This document shows, piece after piece, positions 10,701 through 20,883 of a stretch of 38,810 bases of DNA. Position 1 is the first letter of the stretch. Every line of letters starts with the position of its first letter. Where the stretch lies: the NCBI GenBank assembly GCA_018398765.1, contig JAHBMJ010000397.1, positions 10,001 through 48,810 of the forward strand. The letters are read 5' to 3'. This DNA comes from Chromera velia. Taxonomy: Eukaryota > Sar > Chromeraceae. A program made the position numbers and the translations under genes. The notes under the pieces are model-generated. The model had not been told where the DNA came from. It saw only the letters and a program-made list of their open reading frames with translations, and searched no databases.

Positions 10701-11974
10701 CTCAGCCAGGTAGGGGGGNNNNNNNNNNNNNNNNNNNNNNNNNNNNNNNNNNNNNNNNNNNNNNNNNNNNNNNNNNNNNNNNNNNNNNNNNNNNNNNNNN
10801 NNNNNNNNNNNNNNNNNNNNNNNNNNNNNNNNNNNNNNNNNNNNNNNNNNNNNNNNNNNNNNNNNNNNNNNNNNNNNNNNNNNNNNNNNNNNNNNNNNNN
10901 NNNNNNNNNNNNNNNNNNNNNNNNNNNNNNNNNNNNNNNNNNNNNNNNNNNNNNNNNNNNNNNNNNNNNNNNNNNNNNNNNNNNNNNNNNNNNNNNNNNN
11001 NNNNNNNNNNNNNNNNNNNNNNNNNNNNNNNNNNNNNNNNGGGGGGGGGGCATCCGTGTGTCTGGCTAATTGATTGAATGGCTGTTAAAGTTTAGTGATG
11101 GCAAGGGAAAGATGCACTGGAAAGCTGTGTGAACAGTTTTGTGTGAACAGTGGATTTCTTGAAAGGAAGTCGTGTGATGAGCGCCCGAGCTTGCCTCTCT
11201 TAATTTTCTGTCTGGAAGAAACTCCGGAGGAAGGGCGCAGCGTTGGGAAAGAACTTCAATGCGTGCCTGCCTGCCGTAAAGTCTTTTCAACGGTCGACTG
11301 GCGTGGTCAACTTGACGCGTGTGCTCGAAAGTGACTGTGCGCGTATTTCCTTCTGTTTTGTTTTGACGCCATGCAGGTACATCCTTCTCATTGTGCTCGG
11401 GCCAGTACTGTACGCTTTTTCTGTCGGCATCTCTGTGCCTTCGTCTCTGAGATGGACGACCGAAAAAGAGGACGACTGCCAGAGGAGGGCGAATTCGGCG
11501 TTTGGCGTTTTGAATTGCTGCATTGTAGGGTACGCGTCCATTTTCTGTTTTCCTCGAAATCGTGCAAGCGTTTGGAAAATGTTTTGGACGCAATGGTCCA
11601 TGCGTCTTCTTGGAGTGGCGTGTTTGTCTTTGGTGATCATTGCGCGGTTTCAGTCTAGATTTGGGGGTGTGGGTGCATCTACTGGGGAAGGGTCTGGAGA
11701 TTCTTTCCCTTTTTGTCCGTTTGACGGTCCATTAGACATACGGGAACGTTTGTCAATGACGGTTGCGAGTGTTCTGTACTCGTCGTTTTTCATCCTGGTG
11801 ATTTTGTTTGTCTGCGGACTCCCCTACTTTTGCTGCATTCTTGCACCAATGTGGATCATCTTCGCGTGGTTTGCGATGCCTTCACGGGCGGAGGTGCTCG
11901 GTCTGGCCCTTGGCATAGACGTAGTTCAGTTCATTAAGAGTGTACAGGCAGTGAAAGGACTCAGAACACTCTAA
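6720..11974 (+). CDS. RING finger protein with C-terminal membrane domain, eight exons
   Basis: My exons are 6720-6805, 7463-7486, 7839-7956, 8345-8746, 9182-9330, 9897-9973, 10439-10709 and 11377-11974. Every junction keeps phase, and the total is 1725 bases (574 residues plus TAA). Residues 4-53 form a RING-type zinc finger: CPVC (4-7), a CSAEHSCGN stretch, VYCESCF (30-36) and RRCPFC (48-53). The usual second-shell His is Asn29 here, unless Cys21 and His25 bind zinc instead. RING domains recruit ubiquitin E2 enzymes, so an E3 ligase role is likely but not shown. Residues about 75-310 are Gly, Ser, Arg and Glu-rich and probably disordered. Hydrophobic segments lie at about 323-346, 377-397, 418-434, 452-465 and 505-542, so the protein is probably anchored in a membrane with the RING in the cytosol. 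The 322-base N gap lies in the last intron; the phases on both sides agree (AG|G), so the coding chain seems complete. Exon 1 could instead end at 6842 (GTAAGG), but that breaks phase and loses the ligand spacing. Confidence 0.78.
7463..7486 (+). other. 24-base micro-exon carrying RING zinc ligands
   Basis: This exon of the RING gene is bounded by a TGCAG acceptor and a GTAAGG donor. Read in the phase set by both neighbouring exons it gives VYCESCF, which supplies the central Cys-x2-Cys pair of the RING. Skipping it would destroy the zinc site, so a functional transcript should include it. Confidence 0.65.
10719..11040. other. assembly gap (322 N)
   Basis: The run of N is preceded by six G and followed by ten G, so the gap lies at a homopolymer G tract. 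It lies inside the last intron of the RING gene; the exon before it ends in a codon phase that the exon after it completes. The true length is unknown. Confidence 0.98.
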
Positions 11975-13175
11975 GTTTTAAATTGCATTGGGAAAGAAAC
12001 TAGGAAAGAAAGACAATAGCAAACCCGGCCAAACCGTTGCTTCTGTAAATTAGTGGCTAGGAGGTTGAAAAGTTTGAAACTATAGGTTTGAAACTAGGTT
12101 TGAAAACGTACTAGCTAGCTAGCTAGCTAGCTAGCTGCACTGTACGTATCCTGCTGTTATATAATACCCAAACAACCTTCAATGTACGCTAGCTTATACA
12201 TAGGCTACATATATATATATATATATATATAAAGAAAATTGAGCTAAAAACCTAATTAATTAGTTTTTTTTTTAATTTTATTTTCGACGTTCACATCTTG
12301 GTCCTCAAAACAGGCATGCTGCAGTTATTGAAAAGGGGAAACAGAACCATACCGGGCGGGTGCAAACTTCCTCCTAGACTTTCTCAAATCAAGAGTGACT
12401 TTCAGATCCTCAAACCAGTCGCTAAGTGAAAGCTAGATCCTAAGCTAAACTATGAGCTAGAGCCTTTCCTGAGTGGGAGATCTGAACTGGGCCCAGATTT
12501 TTCACATTGAAAATCAATCAAAAAAAAAAAAGAAAATCAAAAATCAATTGTAGGCAATTACTTTTTTTTTTTTATGTAGGTGGCCTAGGCTTATACGGTG
12601 CTATTAAACGCTATTATAAAACACATAGCTAGAAATCCGGTGAATCGTTGCTGTCAGACAGCAACAGCATAATCTGACTATGAAGAGGGGAAACTGCATT
12701 TAAGATCTATCCCTAGCACGTTTGTTTCACTCTTAACCTTCCATCTGTCTATGTAATAAAACAGCCTAGTAAAACAACATCCTAGACAACACTCCTGGCT
12801 ACATTGCCATACGCTTAATTCTATTCGATGGATCAGTCTTTTACGGTTCAGTCATCCATGAGGATGAGTGCACTGCTCTAGGCACTGCTGAATCTCCCCA
12901 TCTCTCCCCCTTCGTCTGGATGACCATAAAGATCAATCCATTAGTTTTAACTTCTAAAGTATAATATGTAACATAATCTAGAACGTTGTATTAAAAAATG
13001 TTTTAAAAAATGTTAGCAAAACTGCTTTAAAATAGTCTGCTAAGCACTTAAAACTATGACTAGAAGTTTAGAAGCCTATTACCATGAATCCTTCCTAGAA
13101 TCCTTCTAAGTTAAAACAAAAACTTGATCACCAAGTTTTTTTATTTAAAAAAAGTTTAAGATTACATGAGAACTA
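11975..13175. other. AT-rich intergenic DNA between convergent 3' ends
   Basis: No coding pattern is seen. The stretch holds a (CTAG)n tract at about 12111-12136, an (AT)n tract at about 12209-12230 and several A or T homopolymers. It lies between the 3' end of the RING gene and the 3' end of the minus-strand gene ending at 15160. Confidence 0.6.
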
Positions 13176-13563
13176 CCCTAGGCGACAAAATTATTGAATA
13201 AAATTTTAGAGTTTAACAAAATTTCATTTTTGGGGACGGTATTGGATCAAGCTTTCCTGTTTGAGAGTTTGGGGGCTAGTGTATTTACTACTATGATTCT
13301 AGGGTTATATTGGGTCATCTTTGCCTATACAATCACTATCGAAACTTAGGTGGGTCATTTGGTACCCCTAGGGTCATTCACGATATGCAAAAAACACATT
13401 TTTTAAAAGTCAGTAAGAAATAGGTATAAAGTCTTATCAATAGACCAATAAAAAAAAAATCTTTAGATACAGTTTTACTAAAAGTATTTCTTTTACTTTT
13501 CAGCCAGTTTTCTGGATTCATTTCTTTGATATGAAGTTCATTCAATAATTTTGTTGTCTAGGG
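13176..13563. mobile_element. MITE-like element, copy 1
   Basis: A 388-base element begins CCCTAGGCGACAAAATTATT and ends with the near-inverse, finishing TTGTTGTCTAGGG. The terminal inverted repeats cover about 27 bases with a few mismatches. It is flanked by TA on the left and TG on the right; the second copy has TA on both sides, so a TA target duplication is likely, as in Tc1/mariner-type elements. It is non-autonomous: there is no transposase, and the frame that is open in copy 2 has a TAG here. It agrees with copy 2 except for about ten substitutions. Confidence 0.8.
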
Positions 13564-14507
13564 TGTGAGGGCAAAAATTAACATTTCTCATGTTTTCACT
13601 TTTCACTTTTCTTTCAATGTCGATTCAAACAGAAAGAAGAACAGTTATAAAGGTACAAATAGTGCATGTGATACGTCTTGCATTGAACTGTATCTGCTGC
13701 TAAAACAATGCTCTGGTTTGTCTACCTCTTGGACGTAATACAAGGGCTATGGTGCCTTGCAAGGTATATTGGAACAACAAACTGCGCTGACAAGGATGAA
13801 GGTCAAAAAACCAGAGAAAGGAGGGGGCGACAGCATGCAAAGAAGCGCTATGCTATCACTTGTTATTCAAATGAAGAGCCATGCTGGAGAGTGAAAGCAT
13901 TGAGAACTTTTTGAAGGAAGGAAGGAAGTTACACTTGTGCATGAGTTGAAGATGACAGTCGAAGCAAAAAACCAGTTTCTAAACTATAAAATTTTGAGGG
14001 TTTGCTTTGCTATTGAGAAGCTATAGGGCAACCTGTTACAAGAGTTTAATGTGTGCACAAAGATAGCAGACTGGAATTAGATCAGTTTAGATTAGGCAGC
14101 GGGAAAGGGCTGTATTAAAGTTATTGATCACCTTCTGTGACGTACTTCGGAGGATAAGAAATGATAGAGAGAGATGATAAAGATGGAATGTGCAAATCCA
14201 GAGAAGTACATGATGACTAAGAGAGGAGAAGACTATTTGGCACGGTTGTAGCTTGCTGTACAAAGGGTCTCTACCAGATCGATTCGTGGCTTGTGCGGTG
14301 TGATAAAGAAAAAGTGGCAGTCGGTGTTCAACAGAAAATATAATTAGGTGAAGTTTGATTAAAATTGTTTTTATGACCTGTGTTAGAGATACAAGGGTCC
14401 CACTTACTATATATAATCATTATACAATAAATAATTTTCTAAAATGTTATAAGATTAAAATACTTTGTAGTTTTGTTTCTTTATGTAATAATAAGGATCG
14501 TTGCATA
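13564..14507. other. AT-rich spacer between the two MITE-like copies
   Basis: No recognisable gene. An ATG-started frame of 68 codons at 13708-13914 has no known features and no supporting context. No terminal-repeat-like copy and no retroelement protein motif was found, which argues against the flanking copies being LTRs. Confidence 0.5.
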
Positions 14508-14903
14508 CCCTAGGGCCTAGGCGACAAAATTATTGAATAAAATTTTAAAGTTTGGCAAAATTTCATTTTTGGGGACGGTATTGGATCAAGCTTTCCTGTT
14601 TGAAAGTTTGGGGGCTAGTGTATTTACTACTATGATTCTAGGGTTATATTGGGTCATCTTTGCCTATACAATCACTATCGAAACTCAGGTGGGTCATTTG
14701 GTACCCCTAGGGTCATTCACGATATGCAAAAAACATATTTTTTAAAAGTCAGTAAGAAATAGGTATAGAGTCTTATCAATAGACCAATAAAAAAAAACAT
14801 CTTTAGATACAGTTTTACTAAAAGTATTTCTTTTACTTTTCAGCCAGTTTTCTGGATTCATTTCTTTGATATGAAGTTTATTCAATAATTTTGTCGTCTA
14901 GGG
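14508..14903. mobile_element. MITE-like element, copy 2
   Basis: This 396-base element has the same orientation as copy 1 and is about 97 percent identical to it by eye. It differs at its left end by a small duplication (CCCTAGGGCCTAGGCGAC). It is bounded by TA at 14506-14507 and TA at 14904-14905, the target duplication expected of a TA-inserting element. A 70-codon frame at 14533-14745 is open, but I do not consider it a gene. Confidence 0.8.
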
Positions 14904-15159
14904 TAGTATAAAAGAAATCACAAAACGAATCTACACAAATCACACACAAAAACCTAGACAAAAACTCAATGCCAGTGTAAAACTGCATGCGTAAATGAAT
15001 AAATGAATGGATAAATGACTAAGCCGGTGGAGCCGAGCTCCTGGCAGTCCATGTCATACTAAATAATCAAAATTCTTTGTAGATTCCAAGCAAAATTTTG
15101 TACAATAAACTGATTTGCACTATACGATTCGCGTAACACAGACAGTGTAGCACACAATG
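14904..15159. other. AT-rich 3' flank; no gene seen
   Basis: Short AT-rich spacer between the second MITE-like copy and the stop codon of the minus-strand gene at 15160. It has a run of AAATGAATAAATGAATGG words and nothing else of note. Confidence 0.5.
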
Positions 15160-17211
15160 CTATACAGGGTTGTCTGTTTTTCTTGTAGGAGATGAATGGG
15201 CAGCGAGGCGTCTAGCTGCACTTGGGGAAAGCCAGTCATCGGGACTCGAGAGTGGACCTAGGAGATGAGCAACACGATCGCCAGAAGAGTCTGCTGCTTT
15301 TCCTGCGACAAAACCCTCCCCCTTTCCCTTCCCACTCCCTCTTCGCATTGGGGCTTCGGCTTTGCATCTTTGGGCAACCGTTGAGGCTTTCTGGAAGACC
15401 TCTGTGAGAGTCTTGAGCTGCACGTCAGTGAATTGACTGCTCCGTCGGTCTACCTCAGTTGCGAGGAGACGAAGAAAAGAAGCAGGAAGCACAAGCGACT
15501 TTTCAATTACATAATCTCGCCCCTTGCCCCCCTGGGATGACAGGACCCCGCTTGCATGGAGGCAGAAGGCGTCAGACACTGCAGATGCGGCAGTGCACGC
15601 GACTGCCGCAGAGAGACCGTGCAGACGATCCGAAAGAAAACTGATCAGGCCCCGCAAAGCCTGAGGTTCCCACCAGCAGAGGTCCCGAAAAGCGACCACG
15701 ACGCGAACAACATCCTCTAAGGGCAACGATGCTGATGTTATCCCTCTCCTATGCAAGTCTCTTGCAAAGTGAGAGAGAAAGACCTGGGTGGGTGGGGGGG
15801 GACTCAGCCTTCTCTCTATGCAGACCTTCCACACTTTTTCTCTTAGAGACGGGGAAAGCGAGGAAGAAGAAGATGCGACAGGAAAGTGGGACCTGGGACA
15901 TGCTACTGATGCATTCCCAGTCCGAAGACCGTCAGCAAGGAGGAAGGAAGTCTCTGTCTCTGCTGAAGTTGCAGAGGAGGGAAGGGAGGAGGGTGGGGGG
16001 GAAGGAAGAAGAGATTCCATTCGCCCTGAAACCTCCCTTGCCCCAACATCTTCCCCCCAGACCCTGCCCGATACAGAGTTCCCCCCCTCTGCCATCTTTC
16101 GCTTTGTGTGTTCAAAAAAGGGTTCCCCCTCTTCTCCTACTGCTGCTGCTTCTGCTGCTTTTGTATCGGCAGGGACATCAGGGTACAGAGAGAGCGACGC
16201 TGCGGACTCTTGGAGAGTCTCTGTGACAGAGACCCCGCAAGGCCACCACAAATCTGCATCAGATTCTCGTTTTGTCCCTCTCCTGTTCCCTTCGAGGGAA
16301 TCTAGGTGGGCATCGCCGGCCCCTCCCGGTAGAAGGGGGAGCAGCTGGCTGAGACGTTGGAGAAAGAGGACGCAGGTGAGGGACTGGGAAGGAGTGAGGG
16401 TCTCCTTCCTCTCCCAGAGGAGACGCAGGCAGGAGAGAATCATATGCACACAGAGAGTGAGGGCGTCACGCACATCCGTGTCCCCTCTCTCTGCTTCTAT
16501 CGAAAGAGGGGTTGCTGTCTCTGCCAGTCTCTCTATTTGTTCCGATGAGGAGACGACGAGACGCAGAAGTTCACGAGGTGTTGCTGTCTCCAATTGCAGC
16601 AACGCAGTGCCGAGGAGACGGCAGAGGAGCCCCGGGGAGAGAAGGGAGATGTCACTCGACGGGTCTGAGAGCCGTAATGACGTTTCTGCTTTGGCTAGGT
16701 TCGGCAACGTTACAACGACGTCGGAGAGTGTCATGTTCACTGCTAGTCGGAAGGTGGCGTCTTTGATCTTCAGCCACAGCGCGGGATTTCGTCCATCCAA
16801 TTTGGCCATGGCCTTGGCAAGAAGTGCAATGTCGTTCGGAATACATTCATTCCACAACTTCCTTACATGAGGGGCGTCCCCTGAACACTCCTCTGCCTTG
16901 GCGTCATTTCTTTCTGCGTCCCCTGAGAGAAGGAAGGACGACGTGGCGTCGAGGAGACGGTGATGGGACCCACCCCCCAGTCTGTGTAGACCGAAAAGGG
17001 CGCGCGTGATTCCAGGCCAATGGAGATCTGGAAGAAGGGCAATAGTGCGGGCAGTGAGCCTTTCGTGGAGCTCTGGTTTCCCCCGCCCCCCCGGTCCCTC
17101 TGTGCTTCTCGCTGCTTTGTCAATTGAATCGAGAAGCTTCCACGATGCCATCTGCCCTGTTTCGTAAAGTGCATCGTTCAGGTTACGCACAATTTTCCCA
17201 CTCGGAAGCAT
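15160..17211 (-). CDS. single-exon gene, helix-rich protein (possible helical-repeat RNA-binding type)
   Basis: An uninterrupted frame of 683 codons runs from ATG at 17211 to TAG at 15160. An in-frame TGA lies three codons upstream of the ATG, which fixes the start unless an intron intervenes. The chain is rich in Leu and Ala helices. Segments such as GITRALFGLHRL, IALLAKAMAKL and LPNLAKAE resemble the degenerate helix pairs of organellar helical-repeat proteins (heptatricopeptide or RAP-associated proteins of alveolates), but the match is only by pattern. Residues about 330-450 are Ser, Pro and Glu-rich, probably a disordered insertion. Helical segments resume around SLREKVWKVCIERR and PASFLRLLATEVDRR. 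The last 60 residues are polar. If the family guess is right, it would act on RNA in the mitochondrion or plastid; no clear targeting peptide is visible. It is convergent with the RING gene and divergent from the SNF2 gene. The absence of introns contrasts with its neighbours. Confidence 0.75.
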   Translation of the reverse strand: MLPSGKIVRNLNDALYETGQMASWKLLDSIDKAARSTEGPGGRGKPELHERLTARTIALLPDLHWPGITRALFGLHRLGGGSHHRLLDATSSFLLSGDAERNDAKAEECSGDAPHVRKLWNECIPNDIALLAKAMAKLDGRNPALWLKIKDATFRLAVNMTLSDVVVTLPNLAKAETSLRLSDPSSDISLLSPGLLCRLLGTALLQLETATPRELLRLVVSSSEQIERLAETATPLSIEAERGDTDVRDALTLCVHMILSCLRLLWERKETLTPSQSLTCVLFLQRLSQLLPLLPGGAGDAHLDSLEGNRRGTKRESDADLWWPCGVSVTETLQESAASLSLYPDVPADTKAAEAAAVGEEGEPFFEHTKRKMAEGGNSVSGRVWGEDVGAREVSGRMESLLPSPPPSSLPSSATSAETETSFLLADGLRTGNASVACPRSHFPVASSSSSLSPSLREKVWKVCIERRLSPPPPTQVFLSHFARDLHRRGITSASLPLEDVVRVVVAFRDLCWWEPQALRGLISFLSDRLHGLSAAVACTAASAVSDAFCLHASGVLSSQGGKGRDYVIEKSLVLPASFLRLLATEVDRRSSQFTDVQLKTLTEVFQKASTVAQRCKAEAPMRRGSGKGKGEGFVAGKAADSSGDRVAHLLGPLSSPDDWLSPSAARRLAAHSSPTRKTDNPV

Positions 17212-18180
17212 TCTGGCTCACAGTTTCACACAAAAGATGGAAAAAAGAGGGATACGTCACTCAGAAACCTCTCAGATGGAGGGTTCAAGCCCGCTTGAAG
17301 ATTTCGAGCCAGAGTCGTACGCTGCATTGTCCGACCAATCACGGCCTGTCCCGAGCCGCGAAAAAAGAACCTACGCACTGTCCGAGCACAGAATAAATTG
17401 GCCCTGCTAGAAAAATGCATTCGTTTCAGACAGAGTCATCTATTGATATAGGAAAGTGGCTTGGGATGGATCAGGAGAAGGGAGACGGCAGCATAGACAT
17501 CCCCTAGAAGACATCTCTTTTTGGAGACGGCATGCATCTCAGAGACGGCTCAGTCTGCACGCATGCCGTGGCCCCCGGCCATGGTATCTGTTAAGGCCCT
17601 TAGCCGCACCTATGGAAAAAAAAAAGTCGAATTACCAATAAATCGGGTTACATTTGCCTTTCGGGACCCGCGCTTTCCGGCATGCAACTGTACAGCGCGT
17701 GCATGGCGAACATGCACCTTTTGTCGAACCTTGATGTATCGGTACACATGCAAAAACACACATGGAGGGGAATTGTACATAGATTCGATCATCTGTGTAG
17801 TTTTCAAGGAAGGCAATAAAGCACACCGTCTAAGTGAAGCTGTTCTGAATTGCTCCGTTGTTTGACTATACCACCAAGCTCAGTGGCAAATTAAGACATG
17901 CCGCCTTACAGAGTCAGGAGTAAGCCACACCATGACTGAGTGCGCTTGACAAAGAGGAAAAACGGTTAATTTGAAATGTAGGAACCTCTTTTTGCCCGTC
18001 TTCTTTCTCTCTACTTTGCTCCTCTTATCATTCTTCAGCACCTGGTTTCTCGACTTCCTTCTACCTCCACTTGAGGATTTGAGACGCAAAATACTCTCTC
18101 TATATAGTATGTGTCACTGTGGATGCTGTAGTATTCGCTTTGAAATGTTGTGGAAAGGCTTACTGCGTATGGGTTCAGCG
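17212..18180. other. intergenic 5' region of the single-exon gene
   Basis: No convincing exon on either strand. It contains the 5' flank of the minus-strand gene starting at 17211. A phrase GGGTTCAAGCCC near 17282 resembles a tRNA B box, but no cloverleaf can be drawn around it. Confidence 0.4.
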
Positions 18181-18204
18181 CTTGGTAAGTTCAAGAGGGA
18201 GAGA

Positions 18205-19185
18205 TGTGAACAGAAGCCGTTTGGGCCTGTGGATAAAGCTAGGTAAGCAAGTGTGTGAACAGAAGCCGTTTAGGCGTGTGGGTGAATGTTTAGGCGTGCG
18301 GGTACATGGAGAAAGAGGGGCATGGAAAGGAAGTGTGTGCAGTAACAGAATCCGTTTAGGCCTGCAGGTGGATGAATGAAGAGAAACGAAGAGAGTGAGC
18401 GTGTTTATAAGTATGTATGAGTTTGTGAACAGAAGCCGTTTGGGCGTGCGGGCGAGATAAGGAGAACGAGTGTATGAATAGAAGCCGCTTGGGCCCATAG
18501 ATTAATGAAGAGAGATTAATTGTGTGTCATTGAAGAAAAGTTGCTTGGGCCGCTGGTTAGGCCTGTAGATGAATGAAGAGAGATCAAGTGTGTGAATAGA
18601 AACATATAGAAGCCGCTTAGGCCTATGGATGAGTGAAGAGAGACAGGGAAAACGAGTGTGTGAACAGAAGCCGTTTGGGCGTATGGGTGAATGAAGGGAG
18701 ATAAGGAGATACAAGGAGAGCGAGTGTATGAACAGAAGCCGCTTAAGCCTCATGCAGTGAATCAATGAAGAATAATGAAGAGAGACATGGAGAGCAAGTG
18801 TGTAAACAGAAGCCGTTTGGGGCGTTACGAAGGTGTGGGTGCATGAACACAGACAAGGAAAGCAAGTGTGTGAACCGGTGTGAACAGGCTAGGTGAACAA
18901 GAGCTGGTTGGGGGTGTGGGTGAATGAAGAGGGACAAGGACTCACACAAGCATGTCAGCAGAAGATATTTGCATAGGCGTGTGGGTACCTGAATGAATAG
19001 AGATAGCCTGTCACTAAGAGGGAATGAGACTCAGTGTGTAAACAGAACTTCAAGCTGCTAGGGCCTGTGGGTAAATAGAAATAAACAAAGAGAGACAGAG
19101 AGAGCGAGTATGTGAATAAAAGCCGTTCGGGCGTGTCGATGTGAGAGTGTTAATAGAAGCCGTTAACTTTGGGCATGTGGGTGAG
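18205..19185 (+). repeat. degenerate minisatellite, about 15 units
   Basis: A core of the type GAACAGAAGCCGTTTGGGC followed by GTGTGGGTGAATGAAGAG recurs about 15 times (starting near 18211, 18258, 18349, 18427, 18477, 18595, 18663, 18730, 18805, 19113 and 19152, with poorer copies between), with units of about 45 to 90 bases. Units decay toward the right, where the array passes into a (GTGA)n stretch at about 19205-19315. Unit length is irregular, so it is not a coding repeat. Confidence 0.85.
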
Positions 19186-19315
19186 TGATCGAAGAGAGAC
19201 AGGGAAAATGAGGGAGTAAGTGAGTGAGCAAGTGAGACAGTGAGTGAGTGAATTAGTGAGGAAAGCAAGAATGACTCAGTGAGTCAGTGACTAAGTGTGT
19301 TGGTGAGTGAGTAAG

Positions 19316-20883
19316 CGAACACAATCAACTATAACAACTAATATATTTGGAACTTGTATAACGTTGTGTTCAAACATTTTATAGACTAGCTCACAGTCTT
19401 AGTCACAGCTAGATGATTTAAAAGAGTAAGTTGATAATAGAAGGCGTATATAATGTTTGGCTACTACATATGCTACTATGCTACTACTAGAATGGCTAAA
19501 ATATAAATGAAAATAAATGAAAGAAAGATTACAGCATGTGTGTCTGTATGTAAAAGACCTATATATTGTCATATAATATTGACTCCGTGAATAAAAAATA
19601 AAAATGTAAGTAGATTTAAGTGGGGAGCACTGTGATTTTTTTTTTTTTAAAACAAAAATAAGTTGTTAAAGATTTATCAGTAATGTATTGCTGCGGTTAC
19701 AATGTCATTTTCTGTTTTACGTTTATTCACGTTCACACTATGTGTTAGCGAAGTTCTTGTACATCATTAATTTTCTTATTAGCAAAATTAATGATTGAGG
19801 TTTTTGTTATGTATGCCGCATCCCCGTATATGAGGGGCGGATCTAGCCTAGTCTGTCAAAAGGTTCCGGTTCGTTCCGTCTGTTCTACATCTAGGAACAC
19901 TGCTCATTGATCACTTTTATTGCGGCTTATTTTTCAAGCAGCGGTAGAGTAGAACTTGGAGAACAACGAAAAGAGGGGAGAGGCAAGGCAAAAACTTTCT
20001 AAAAGTTTGTCCCCTTGGCAAAGGCTACCCTTTGACGGCAGAGAACAACTTCAAAGAGACCCCCCCCATTAATTTGCCCCTCATTTTCTCAACCTTCTTT
20101 TCTTCCTTTCCTTTCATGCGCTTGCCCCCCCCTTTTTTCCCCTTCTTGTTTGTATAGCAAACGTATCTAATAGCAGAGCTCTTCTTATTTATTCTTCTCA
20201 ATCGTCTTGAAGCCCGTCCAGCCGTCTCCGGCCCTTTACGGCATTTACAGATACTGCGGTTACGCCTTTGCGCAGCCAACAACCGTGATTGAGGGTTTTG
20301 TCATGCACCATATATTAATATGTGAAGGGGAACCTGTTGCATGCATGTACCACGATCATGGACGCACCTCTCAGTGCTCTCACCCTATCTCACCCCTGGG
20401 GGCCACGGCATGTCCCATAGGGACATTACAATGACTGCATGCATGGATTAGTGCCTTGAAAAAAGTTGCAGGGCCGATAATGGGCCGATATAGGGCTTGC
20501 AGAGAGTATACGTCTTGCAAAATCTTGCAAAGACACCGAATGGCACCGGTGGATACCGATGGCATATATACACCGATGATCGAAGGTCGATGAAGATGGT
20601 TGCAGACAAATTAAGACTGCCACTCCGATATGTCTCACAAGTCCACAAGTCTGGTCTCTTCCAATTTTATGCTTCTCCGGCTGCCCTCCTGACCGAACGT
20701 TTCATGCTCCTTGACTGAAGATTTGAATCCGTCTCCCCTTTTCATATCTGCGAAGAAGAGCCGGGCCACATGACTTCCCTTTTCAGAGAGGCGGCCCAGA
20801 AATTCTAATTCGCGTAAAGCTCGTCGAAAACGACGCCTCCGGTCTGTTCTGATTATTCTCTGTGCAATGAGTTCAAGCTGAGG
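19316..20883. other. AT-rich, then mixed intergenic DNA upstream of the SNF2 gene
   Basis: No gene is supported. A 12-base inverted repeat (ATCATTAATTTT / AAAATTAATGAT at 19763-19774 and 19784-19795, loop of 9) is present. After 20430 a stretch has repeated GGGCCGATA and ACCGAT words. Bases immediately before 20884 should hold the promoter and 5' untranslated region of the SNF2 gene. Confidence 0.45.

Noticed and set aside
14533-14745. A 70-codon gene inside MITE copy 2
   Set aside because: The same frame in copy 1 is interrupted by TAG, and the peptide has no recognisable features.
13176-14903. Long terminal repeats of a small retrotransposon
   Set aside because: Each copy has its own inverted ends and TA flanks, and the 945 bases between them have no primer site, polypurine tract or retroelement protein. 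Two MITE insertions fit better.
17270-17300. tRNA gene suggested by GGGTTCAAGCCC
   Set aside because: No acceptor stem, anticodon arm or A box can be drawn around it.
18175-19268. Minus-strand protein made of repeated RPKRLLF-like units
   Set aside because: Unit length varies, frames shift between units and stops break the reading; it is the translation of a minisatellite.
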